This document shows, one piece after another, positions 20,586 through 27,779 of a stretch of DNA of 35,080 nucleotides. The translations under genes were made by a program, and so were the position numbers. The notes beneath the pieces are model-generated. The model did not search any database and was not told the origin of the DNA. It saw only the letters and a list, made by a program, of their open reading frames with translations. This stretch comes from a virus: positions 1 through 35,080 of the IMG/VR virus record IMGVR_UViG_3300045910_000122; one strand, written 5' to 3'. The number at the start of each line of letters is the position of its first letter. Positions within the stretch are counted from its first letter, which is position 1.

Positions 20586-20957
20586 TCAGACGTTGTCCGT
20601 CGCCGCGGTGAACGCGACCTCGGACCATTCGGTCCCGGCGAACACCAGGAGCAGCGAACCTCCAGGCGCGATCGCCCGGGTGGCCGCCGCCAGGTTGATG
20701 TTGGCGTCGTCGACGGTGATCGTGTTCGTCGCCGGCACATGCAGGAGAAGCAAATCCCCTGGCCGCGCCGGTGTCTTGCACACGATCGAGTCGAGTTGGT
20801 CCGCCGTCGAGGACTCGGGGAGCGGATTTACCACGGCCGAGTTGCCCGTGATCGTCAGCACCCCCGTCGCGATGATCGGAGATTCGATCCCACCGGGGAA
20901 CCTGCGCCTGATTTCGGGTTTGACCCCGATCATGTTTCGGAAGTTGAAACCTGCCAT
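20586..20957 (-). CDS. Second small beta-rich capsid-linked protein
   Basis: 123 aa starting MAGFNFRNMIGVKPEIRRRF; AGGAGG ahead of ATG. Strands such as GVLTITGNSAVVNPL, LLLLHVPATNTITVDD and SLLLVFAGTEWSEVAF indicate a beta-barrel. It directly follows the major capsid gene, the usual site of decoration (cement) proteins. The N-terminal arm could anchor it to the capsid. Confidence 0.6.
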   Translation of the reverse strand: MAGFNFRNMIGVKPEIRRRFPGGIESPIIATGVLTITGNSAVVNPLPESSTADQLDSIVCKTPARPGDLLLLHVPATNTITVDDANINLAAATRAIAPGGSLLLVFAGTEWSEVAFTAATDNV

Positions 20958-20971
20958 GTGTCAACCTCCTA

Positions 20972-21901
20972 TCAGGATGTGGTGAGTCCGGTGATTTCCC
21001 CATGCATCGTCTGAGGCCCGTACTGGAGTCCCCATTCGCCGTAGAGCTGGCTGTTCTCCGCGGCTCCCGTCTTGGCAAGAGGCTCCAGGAACAGTTCACC
21101 CTTCCCGGGGATGGGCATACATACCGGCTTGATGAAGGCGAAGTCGAAGATTCCGACTGTGCTCGCCACCATGTGCCGGTTGATGACCACTCCCAGTTCG
21201 CCGAACGGAGTGACGATCGTGCGGATGTTGACACCGCCGACGCTGCGGGATTCCGGCTGGAACCCGTAGGCGTCGTTGACCCGCTGGATTTGAAGTGCTC
21301 CACCCATGAGCACCGGCCGGATGAACCGGGCTCGGTTGGAGTGCATCAGCCTCAACAGGGCGTCCAAATGGTCTTTGGACATGTCCGTCGTACCGGCGGG
21401 GACCACGTTGGTCGTCACCGCGGTTTGGATACCGCGGGTCCGGCGGGACGTGGCGTTGTCGGTGGGGTTCTGGAAGGTGCCGGACAAGAAACTGAGTTCC
21501 ATGTCCTCCGCGCAACGGTCCAACTTCAACGACTGTTGGAGTTCGATTTCGTTGTCGACCGGCTGGTCGCCCAGGACCGGGGTTGCGGTCGCTCCGAGTT
21601 GACCGATACCGGCCAGCTTCGAGTAGGCGATTTTCACGCCGTACTGGAAGATTTGGACGGTGTTCATCACTTCGGCGCGGTCGCGCTCCTCGTAGACGGG
21701 GTCGGCCCCCTCCAGAATGTCCGGTTGGGCGGCTGCCGCATTGTCTGTGGTCTGCCAGGTGAAGTTCCTGGAATCCACAAGCCTGACCCCGTTCGCCGCG
21801 GCGAGGTTCTTGAACGGCGTGTCCTGTGGGACCAGCCGGAACAACTCACCTACGAAGTTGGGCAGGTTGTGGGAGTGACCTAGACCCGATACTGCTGCCA
21901 T
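20972..21901 (-). CDS. Major capsid protein (SU10-type HK97 fold)
   Basis: 309 aa. The opening HNLPNFVGELFRLVPQDTPF, then RNFTWQTTDNAAAAQP, EGADPVYEERDRAEVMNTVQ and IFQYGVKIAYSKLAGIG match the SU10-type major capsid family. Later segments (HLDALLRLMHSNR; GVNIRTIVTPFGELGVVINR) are also typical. It forms the icosahedral shell through the HK97 fold. Preceded by a scaffold-like gene and followed by decoration-like genes. No separate prohead protease was recognised. Starts at an ATG with GAGGTAGGA upstream. Confidence 0.88.
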   Translation of the reverse strand: MAAVSGLGHSHNLPNFVGELFRLVPQDTPFKNLAAANGVRLVDSRNFTWQTTDNAAAAQPDILEGADPVYEERDRAEVMNTVQIFQYGVKIAYSKLAGIGQLGATATPVLGDQPVDNEIELQQSLKLDRCAEDMELSFLSGTFQNPTDNATSRRTRGIQTAVTTNVVPAGTTDMSKDHLDALLRLMHSNRARFIRPVLMGGALQIQRVNDAYGFQPESRSVGGVNIRTIVTPFGELGVVINRHMVASTVGIFDFAFIKPVCMPIPGKGELFLEPLAKTGAAENSQLYGEWGLQYGPQTMHGEITGLTTS

Positions 21902-21921
21902 TGGTTTCCTACCTCAGTTGG

Positions 21922-22380
21922 TCAGCCGGTGTTGTAGAGCTTCCCGAGTTTCAAACCGACCGCCCGGTTCCAATCACCGTCGTTCTCGGCTTGAACGATC
22001 TGCCCGTCAACATCCTCCGGCTCGTCGGAAGACGACTGGGTCTGAATCTGGTGAGACTGGGCGGCCGCCGTGACCGTGGCGGCTTCCGTCGAAGACAACG
22101 GCTTCTCCGGTTTCCAACCAAACTCGGCTTCCGCGTACTCGAGGATTCTCCCCGGGTCCGTCTCAACCTCACCAGCTTTGAGAGCGATACTGAGCGCCTT
22201 GCCCTTGTCAGTCGTCGGGTCGAACCCGGCGTCTCGGATGCTCTTGTCGATGCGGAGCGGCCGCAGTTCGGCCAGTTCCTGTTCCTGCGCCTCGTTCTGA
22301 GCGCGCAGCTTCTCGAAGTTGAGTTCCTTATCGGACTTGGTCTCGGTTTCGGTCTCGTTCAATTCAGTGGTCTCCGACAC
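21922..22380 (-). CDS. Scaffold-like protein
   Basis: 152 aa from GTG with AGGAGG 7 nt ahead. Acidic and mostly helical: MSETTELNETETETKSDKEL, a coiled coil (NFEKLRAQNEAQEQELAELR), then a GWKPEKPL hinge and a polar tail. It lies directly before the capsid gene and has the size and charge of phage scaffolding proteins that guide shell assembly and then leave. First gene after the promoter at 22607-22636. Confidence 0.75.
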   Translation of the reverse strand: MSETTELNETETETKSDKELNFEKLRAQNEAQEQELAELRPLRIDKSIRDAGFDPTTDKGKALSIALKAGEVETDPGRILEYAEAEFGWKPEKPLSSTEAATVTAAAQSHQIQTQSSSDEPEDVDGQIVQAENDGDWNRAVGLKLGKLYNTG

Positions 22381-22698
22381 GTCATTTCCTCCTGCTCACG
22401 CCCTCATGCGTTACGTCTGGTCGGGCGCGCCAGACGAGGGACACGTTCTGAGTAGAAAGTCCACGGTGGGTGGATGAGTGCTGCCGTCAGGTGTCCAATG
22501 ACACGGCAAACACCAGGGGGACCGATTACGAGGCCCGGTTGTGTCGGCTACGAACCGACGGCCTATATGGAGGGTCTAACGCGCACCCTTCCAAGACGTA
22601 GCCTCGAACCTACGCGAAAGCCGCGCGTTATGTCAAGTACCTCGGAAGGGTGTTGGTTGCATGTACTCCGGGGGAGTTTGCATGGTGACCACCCCCTT
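22381..22698. other. Structured leader of the capsid operon (318 nt)
   Basis: No gene seen. It contains the leftward promoter at 22607-22636, a long stem (CACCCTTCC at 22584-22592 with GGAAGGGTG at 22643-22651) that encloses it, a hairpin GTCGG-CTACGAA-CCGAC (22543-22559) and arms CGTAG/CTACG around 22597-22614. The leader of about 220 nt between promoter and the scaffold GTG is unusually long. I tried to fold it as a tRNA and could not. It may control late-gene expression. Confidence 0.5.
22607..22636 (-). promoter_or_regulatory. Promoter of the scaffold-capsid genes
   Basis: Minus strand TTGACA (22636-22631), 18-nt spacer, TAGGTT (22612-22607), a perfect -35 and a TANNNT -10. The surrounding TACTTGACATAACG is identical to a plus-strand sequence at 753-766. 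It gives the capsid genes their own transcript. Confidence 0.55.
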
Positions 22699-23982
22699 TC
22701 AGATCGCGCGGAGTCCGGTCACGCCCAGTTCGTTGTTCATGGCGAGCCCGCCGGTCTGGTCAGTGAAGAGTGACTGTTCCGATGCGAGCAACCTGCGAAT
22801 ACGGGAGGTTTGGGCGGCCCCTCCGAATACGGCGGCGTCGGCGAATTCCTCGAGGTCGAAGGTGGAGTCGGGGTCCCGGAACCGTCGGGCCATTTCGTCG
22901 AGGGACGGGAGGCGGCCTTCGGCTTCTGAGAAGAACCCGCGGGCGGCGCCCTGGTCGATACCGGCGGCGGCCAACCTCTCGGCGAACGGGTCGGCCACGT
23001 CGAAACCTCGCGCTAGTCCCTCCCCGCCGATCTGCGCTACCGCAATCCGACGTGAGAGGATGCCGGCGGCGACGTCGGAGTCGAGGATCGAGGCGAAGAT
23101 CGCCTGGTCGCTCATGTCGATGCCCCAACGCTCGGCGTAATACTGGCGGACCTCGGGGATGTTCGCCACCAGTCCCTCATAGGTGGCGCCCAGTTCGGCG
23201 GCGACCTCCTGGGGGGATTTCTCCCCTTCGATCCAACGGGTGTACCACGACGAGAACTGGGACGGGTTGAGCCCGTAGCCGGCGAGAAGGTTGCTGTAAG
23301 CCTCTTTGCTGGAGGCGTATTCGGCTTCGCTCATGCGGAGGGTGCCGTCCGGCCGGCGGATCCCCGGGTAGTACGTCTCGTAGAGGTCGTCCTGACGCAG
23401 CTCGGCCAACGCAAGGTTTGCGTCCCCCGACGACGCCCAGAGGGAGGCGAATTTGGAGGCGAGCGGCCCCGGCAGCCACGGATACAACGCAGCGACCCGC
23501 GCCGCATAGTCGATGGTGTCGACCGGCGGAGGTGGCGGGGGAGGAGTGTTCGGTGGGGGAGGCGGAGGCGGTGGTTGGGTCGGTGGGACCACGGGGGGGA
23601 GCGGGGGAGTGCCGGTGGTGCCGCCAGGTTGGACCGCGAAGGTGTTGATCGTCGCCCTTACTTCCGAAAGGGTGCGCTGGCCGGAGAGGACTTCTTGGGT
23701 GATCCGGGCGAGGCGTTGCTGTTCGGTTTCGGGCGGGTACTGGGTGGCTATCGTCGCTCCCCGCGCCGTGAAATAGCCTCTGATGACGTTCTGGAGCCAC
23801 TGTTCAGGGGTTTGACCCGCCGCATTCGCCTGGTATGCGATCAGGTCGTCGCGGAGGTCGGTCCAGGTGCGGCCGGCGGTTATTTCCCCGGCGATCCGGG
23901 TCAGGGTCGCCTCGGACGGCACTTTCAACCCGAGCAGGCGGTAGACGTTGGCGACCGACGTGGTGGTCACCGGAGCGGCCAT
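22699..23982 (-). CDS. Candidate ejection/internal virion protein with polyproline linker
   Basis: 427 aa; AAAGGGGGAG before ATG. Three parts: a helical N-domain (about 1-115) with two related units ending DLRDDLIAY and LSEVRATINTF; a Pro linker with runs of eight and seven prolines (137-153); and a helical C-domain with YYPGIRRPDGTLRMSEAEYA and YGLNPSQFSSWYTRWIEGEK, a motif I recall from virion-associated proteins of other actinophages. No enzyme motif. Position between portal and capsid, beside other large helical proteins, suggests an internal or ejected protein. The Pro runs should need EF-P for translation. Confidence 0.55.
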   Translation of the reverse strand: MAAPVTTTSVANVYRLLGLKVPSEATLTRIAGEITAGRTWTDLRDDLIAYQANAAGQTPEQWLQNVIRGYFTARGATIATQYPPETEQQRLARITQEVLSGQRTLSEVRATINTFAVQPGGTTGTPPLPPVVPPTQPPPPPPPPNTPPPPPPPVDTIDYAARVAALYPWLPGPLASKFASLWASSGDANLALAELRQDDLYETYYPGIRRPDGTLRMSEAEYASSKEAYSNLLAGYGLNPSQFSSWYTRWIEGEKSPQEVAAELGATYEGLVANIPEVRQYYAERWGIDMSDQAIFASILDSDVAAGILSRRIAVAQIGGEGLARGFDVADPFAERLAAAGIDQGAARGFFSEAEGRLPSLDEMARRFRDPDSTFDLEEFADAAVFGGAAQTSRIRRLLASEQSLFTDQTGGLAMNNELGVTGLRAI

Positions 23983-24011
23983 TGACGACTCCCCCTTTCA
24001 GGCTTTACGAT
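23982..24011 (+). promoter_or_regulatory. Promoter for the tRNA genes
   Basis: TTGACG (23982-23987), 18-nt spacer, TACGAT (24006-24011; TANNNT). It points rightward to the tRNA genes starting at 24071, against the late transcripts, and overlaps the start of the 427-aa gene. Confidence 0.5.
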
Positions 24012-24070
24012 GATGAGCAAGTGACCACTGGATGCGACCACCGATCGAGTAGCCCTTCCAATTGATTCTT

Positions 24071-24153
24071 GGAAGGTGCTGCTCAGCGGTGGGCAACTGG
24101 TCCTGAAAACCAGGGTGGCGTGACAGCCAGGGGTTCGACTCCTCCACCTTCCT
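24071..24153 (+). tRNA. tRNA-Ser (anticodon TGA), slightly degenerate
   Basis: Perfect 7-bp acceptor stem (GGAAGGT with ACCTTCC), D-arm TGC/GCA with an AGCGG loop, anticodon stem CTGGT/ACCAG around CCTGAAA, a long class II variable arm (GGC/GCC) and T-arm GGGG-TTCGACT-CCTC. The anticodon TGA reads UCA serine codons. Oddities: base 33 is C instead of the near-universal T, position 8 is not T, and one T-stem pair is broken. It may be a decaying gene. CCA is not encoded. Confidence 0.65.
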
Positions 24154-24277
24154 CGCATGGCGGGGCGTTTGCCGGAAGCGGCCAAACCGGCGGCGCGGCC
24201 GATGCCAGCGGGACCAATGAGGTTCGGTCTATCCCTCGGTCCTGCTCGGAGGCTCAAATCCTTCCCCCCGCCATTCT

Positions 24278-24360
24278 GGAGGGTTGACCGAGTGGCAAGG
24301 TGCCCGGTTGCTAACCGGCGGCAGGCGACAGCTTCCCAGGTTCGATTCCTGGCCCCTCCG
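24278..24360 (+). tRNA. tRNA-Ser (anticodon GCT)
   Basis: Acceptor GGAGGGT with CCCCTCC (six of seven pairs) and discriminator G73 as in serine tRNAs, D-arm ACC/GGT with GAGTGG, anticodon loop TTGCTAA with T33 and A37, a long class II variable arm (about 15 nt) and a perfect T-arm CCAGG-TTCGATT-CCTGG. Reads AGC/AGU serine codons. On the strand opposite the surrounding late genes. CCA not encoded. Confidence 0.88.
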
Positions 24361-24361
24361 C

Positions 24362-25507
24362 TCATCGGATAGCCGGGTCCGACCGGCGGACCCCCTCACC
24401 GAACGCCGAACCCACATCGGACAGGAGACGGCCGACCACGGTGGCGTTCCCCTGTTTCACCCCCTCATCCCGGAGCAGATGTTCGGCGGTGGCTAGATCG
24501 TTGGTTCTGAGGATCCGCATGAACAGGTCGGAGGTTTCGTCGGGGGTTTGACCCCATTGCTGTTGGAACACTCCCCGCCACGGCGCCGCAACATCCTCAT
24601 AGGTCAGGTTGGCGTCATCCCCATAAATCCTCGACGTGCCACGTTGGATGTTGATATGGGTCTGGAACTGTCTACGCAGCATATCGTCCAAAGCCTGTTC
24701 AGCGTCGGGATCCTCACGCAGACGCGAAGCCCATTGCGTGTAGAAGTCCGCCGAATAGGTGTTGGCGAGGCCCGGGCCTAACCATTCGGCCACCTTCGCT
24801 TTGACGTCGTCCTCTCGGGCTCGGGTGGTGTCCAACCCGGTCCTCATCGCCCTCAACGCGGGGTCGAGGGCGCCGGTCAGGTTGGGGTCGGCGAGCATCC
24901 GTATCTGGTTGGTGGCGTAGGTGTTGGTCCACACTCCGGTCGTCAAGCGGTCGGCCACCAGTCCGACCAACTGTGCTGAGGCGTTGTTGATGCCGGCTTG
25001 GGCGAATAGGTCCGCCACCTGAATCCGGTTGTCGGCGATCAGAGCGTTCGCGGTGGCGGGGTCGGAGGCGTTGAGTGAGAGCCATTGGCGTTCGCCTTCG
25101 GTGTGGGTCCGCCACCATTCCGTCCCCTGCAATTCCGCCTCGCTGATGCCGCGGCCTTCTTCGGCGGCTCCAACCCAGATGGCGAGGACTTCGGGGTCGG
25201 CGAGCCACGGTTTCACCTTGACCTCGGTCTCATAGTTCGACATGACCTGGTCGACGGGATCCTCAGTCGTGTTCAGGAGTTCCCTCGAGTTGCCCATGTT
25301 CTGAGCACCCGTCTGCGCCACCTGAGCCCAGGTCAGGGTCCGGTCCGGTTTCTTGATTCCCAGGGCGGTGACATCGTCTGCGGACCCGACCGTCCAGAAC
25401 AGATAGACGGGAGGGTTGGTGTTGGGGATGGCCCTTACTAGGAGGTAGGAGCCGCCCACCTTCCAGACCTCCAAATTGGGTGGCACCTGATTCAGATTTT
25501 GGGTCAT
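24362..25507 (-). CDS. Candidate ejection/internal virion protein
   Basis: 381 aa starting MTQNLNQVPPNLEVWKVGGS; a small beta N-domain (YLLVRAIPNTNPPVYLFWTV) is followed by a long helical body (EVLAIWVGAAEEGRGISEAE; QALDDMLRRQFQTHINIQRG). The start shares bases with the preceding stop (TGATG). No enzymatic signature. It belongs to the block of large helical proteins between portal and capsid, and is inferred to be packaged in the head or injected with DNA. Confidence 0.5.
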   Translation of the reverse strand: MTQNLNQVPPNLEVWKVGGSYLLVRAIPNTNPPVYLFWTVGSADDVTALGIKKPDRTLTWAQVAQTGAQNMGNSRELLNTTEDPVDQVMSNYETEVKVKPWLADPEVLAIWVGAAEEGRGISEAELQGTEWWRTHTEGERQWLSLNASDPATANALIADNRIQVADLFAQAGINNASAQLVGLVADRLTTGVWTNTYATNQIRMLADPNLTGALDPALRAMRTGLDTTRAREDDVKAKVAEWLGPGLANTYSADFYTQWASRLREDPDAEQALDDMLRRQFQTHINIQRGTSRIYGDDANLTYEDVAAPWRGVFQQQWGQTPDETSDLFMRILRTNDLATAEHLLRDEGVKQGNATVVGRLLSDVGSAFGEGVRRSDPAIR

Positions 25508-26295
25508 CAGGACACCCCTATCGCCGGACGTAGCGGTTCGGTCGTTTCGGGACGCTCAGACGATTCTGGGGGCGCTCCACTCACTGTGGGAGCTGGTGGT
25601 GGAATCGTTTTGCCCTTGTAGTAGTTCTGGGCGATCCACCCCAGGTCGTAGGAGACGTGAAGGTGGGCGGACGGGTCGGTGCCTTCCGGTCCGCCATGAG
25701 ATTCGCTGCGCCACCGGATGAACGAGACGTAGGGCTGTGTGATGAGGAAGTCGTGGAGGGCGTCGAGTTCTTCGACGGTCCCGAAAAAGTCGGTGGCCCC
25801 ACCCGAATAATGGTCCGAATTCGCTGATCTTCCTCCGGGCGCGGCGTCGCCTTTCTGGGGGGCGCGCAAGTGGCCGGCGGAGCCGTGGGCGGACACTCCG
25901 AACTGGTCCTCGAGTTGGGGAGCGATCGCCACTGAGAAGTCCCGTCTCGCTTGGTAGAGCGGGTTGTTGCGGTTCTGGTAGTTGTTGGGGGCTTCCCCAC
26001 CCCGAAACCAGTCCATCCCCTTCCCCGGTTTCCCAGGTCCCGACGCTGCGCTCATCCCTGAAAAGTCGGTGGTCGGGTCGTCGGGGTTGACGGTCGGGTC
26101 GAACCAGTCGTAGTTCCCCTCCGGCATGAAATCAGGGTCAACCGAACCCTCGAAGGGGTCGTCGGCGCCGGGGAGCAGATCGTTGACGTTGACCCGCTGC
26201 CCGCCGGCGTCCCGGTTCGCCTTCCTCTCCAGAACCGCGGTCAGCAAAGACCGGAGAGGGGTCGGCTCTTGAGTCTGTTGTTCAAAGGGTCTCAT
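25507..26295 (-). CDS. Virion M15-like peptidase
   Basis: 262 aa. After a disordered Pro/Asp-rich part (1-115) comes a domain with SDHYSGGATDF (H162, D169) and AHLHVSYD (H211, H213). This SxHxxGxAxDF ... HxH arrangement is the zinc site of M15 peptidases (VanY/L-Ala-D-Glu type), which cut stem peptides of peptidoglycan. The set sits in the ejection block, so the enzyme probably opens the wall during DNA entry rather than at lysis, where the amidase acts. ATGA and TGATG overlaps with its neighbours. Confidence 0.7.
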   Translation of the reverse strand: MRPFEQQTQEPTPLRSLLTAVLERKANRDAGGQRVNVNDLLPGADDPFEGSVDPDFMPEGNYDWFDPTVNPDDPTTDFSGMSAASGPGKPGKGMDWFRGGEAPNNYQNRNNPLYQARRDFSVAIAPQLEDQFGVSAHGSAGHLRAPQKGDAAPGGRSANSDHYSGGATDFFGTVEELDALHDFLITQPYVSFIRWRSESHGGPEGTDPSAHLHVSYDLGWIAQNYYKGKTIPPPAPTVSGAPPESSERPETTEPLRPAIGVS

Positions 26296-27779
26296 CCGAT
26301 CAGGTGTCCCATCGTCGCGAGAGATTGGAAAACGTTGGCCTGGTTCTCAGCCACCAGCGGTTGTGACTCCCGGAAGGCGATTTCAGGGCCGTACCGCTTG
26401 TCGAATTCCTCTTGGAAGCGGGCGACGGGGTCGACCTCGGTGAACGTGCCTGGAGACGGTGCAACCCCGGTCTCTTCGATGGCGACCGCAGTATTGAATT
26501 TCGCTTCCGCGGCGCGGACCTCCTGGCGATATTGGGCTTCGGCGTCCGCACCCAACCGTCCCGCCCACTCCGCCAATTCGGAGCGGGTCGGGTCACGGCC
26601 GAGTTCGTTGCGGAACCCGTTTTTGACGGACTGGTTGAGGGCGGCCGGGTCGGGTTTGATGAACGGGTCCGCCTGGAACACTTTGGCCGCATCCCTCAAC
26701 CTGCGGGCCTCTTTGATGGATTCGGGGAGGTTGGCGGCCATGTTGAATAGGACCTCGTCGATGGTCTTCCCCGAGTTGTTCGCCATCCCCATCGTCGACA
26801 GGATCGCCTGGTATTCGACGTCGGTGAGGATCCCCGGCCAATACTCGCCCGGTTCCATCAGCCCCGCGTCAACAAGTCTCTTTTGCAGTTTCTCGGTGTC
26901 TTCGGGGGAAAGTCCTGAGAAGTTGAACTGGTCGCCCTCGAAGTATCGGGGTCCCCGCTCCTGGTCGACCCATGCTCGAGGGTCCGCCTCTCCGAACATC
27001 GAATCGGGTCGGCGTTCGGCTCGGGTGACGGTGTAGCCGGCGGGGACGCCGATCGGTCCGGCGGCGGTCTCCCAGGCAACAATCTGGTCTTGTAGGAAGT
27101 CTTCGACGGTGAGCGGGGTTCCCGGTTCGAGAGGAACCCCCTGACTTTCGAGGGTCTGGTTCGCTTTGATCTGGGTGGCGGCCTGGGCGACGATCTGGTC
27201 GACGATCCCCGGGTCCAACCCGGCGGCGGCTGCGGCGGATTCTGCCCTCCGGCGCAGCGACGGGCTGATAGTGGAACCGGCTGCGGGGGGGCGGGTTCGC
27301 CTAGCCCTATCCGCAGCCAACACCTGCCCGCGGCCGGTGAGGGGGGCGCCCTCCGGCGGGGTTTCGGTTCCGGTGACCCGCTGTTGGAGTTCTTGCGCCC
27401 GACTCAGATAGGTTTCGCCGCCGGGTTGGACCCGGTCGTAGAAGGCGTCGATCTTCTTCGACGCTGTTGATACCGCACCCGATATTGCGTCGGTGGTGGC
27501 GGTCCAAATCTTCGACCAGTCGGTCCCCGCCTGAGCGATCCCCGTCGTCAGCCGATCCAGAATGTCTCCGGCGTCGGCAAGGACGGCTTGGAGGCGGCGT
27601 GCCTCAGGTGTGACCGACCCCGCCGCCCCTGAAACCACACCACTTACCAGAGATTTCTCTTCACGGTCGAGGACGTCGATCGCCTCAGCCAGCTTCTCGG
27701 GGTCGACCTGTTCGATTGGTAGGCCCAAAGCCTCGTCGATATAGGCTTTGGCTTGTTCGAGAGTCATCTTCTTAGCCAT
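26292..27779 (-). CDS. Candidate ejection/internal virion protein
   Basis: 495 aa starting MAKKMTLEQAKAYIDEALGL. Helical throughout, with Ala/Glu-rich stretches. A middle motif LSPEDTEKLQKRLVDAGLME, PGEYWPG and YQAILSTMGMANNSGKTIDE resembles a peptidoglycan-binding-like or repeat module seen in structural proteins of other phages, but no catalytic residues are evident. Start overlaps the stop of the giant gene (TGATG). Inferred to be packaged with the 1598-aa protein. Confidence 0.5.
   Translation of the reverse strand: MAKKMTLEQAKAYIDEALGLPIEQVDPEKLAEAIDVLDREEKSLVSGVVSGAAGSVTPEARRLQAVLADAGDILDRLTTGIAQAGTDWSKIWTATTDAISGAVSTASKKIDAFYDRVQPGGETYLSRAQELQQRVTGTETPPEGAPLTGRGQVLAADRARRTRPPAAGSTISPSLRRRAESAAAAAGLDPGIVDQIVAQAATQIKANQTLESQGVPLEPGTPLTVEDFLQDQIVAWETAAGPIGVPAGYTVTRAERRPDSMFGEADPRAWVDQERGPRYFEGDQFNFSGLSPEDTEKLQKRLVDAGLMEPGEYWPGILTDVEYQAILSTMGMANNSGKTIDEVLFNMAANLPESIKEARRLRDAAKVFQADPFIKPDPAALNQSVKNGFRNELGRDPTRSELAEWAGRLGADAEAQYRQEVRAAEAKFNTAVAIEETGVAPSPGTFTEVDPVARFQEEFDKRYGPEIAFRESQPLVAENQANVFQSLATMGHLIG

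Larger units (their letters stand above)
23983..24361. other. tRNA island between two late genes (379 nt)
   Basis: A stretch without protein-coding potential on the minus strand, between the 381-aa and 427-aa genes. It holds the rightward promoter, two serine tRNA genes and a 124-nt spacer with tRNA-like fragments. A hairpin GGGTCC-GACCGGC-GGACCC (24375-24393), inside the end of the 381-aa gene, lies just after the second tRNA and may stop the tRNA transcript, although it lacks a T run. Confidence 0.6.

Noticed and set aside
22540-22660. Possible tRNA in the capsid leader (hairpin with loop CTACGAA and flanking 9-bp stem)
   Set aside because: The loop would give an ACG anticodon, but no acceptor pairing, D-arm or T-arm could be placed with tRNA spacing. 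It is better described as leader structure.
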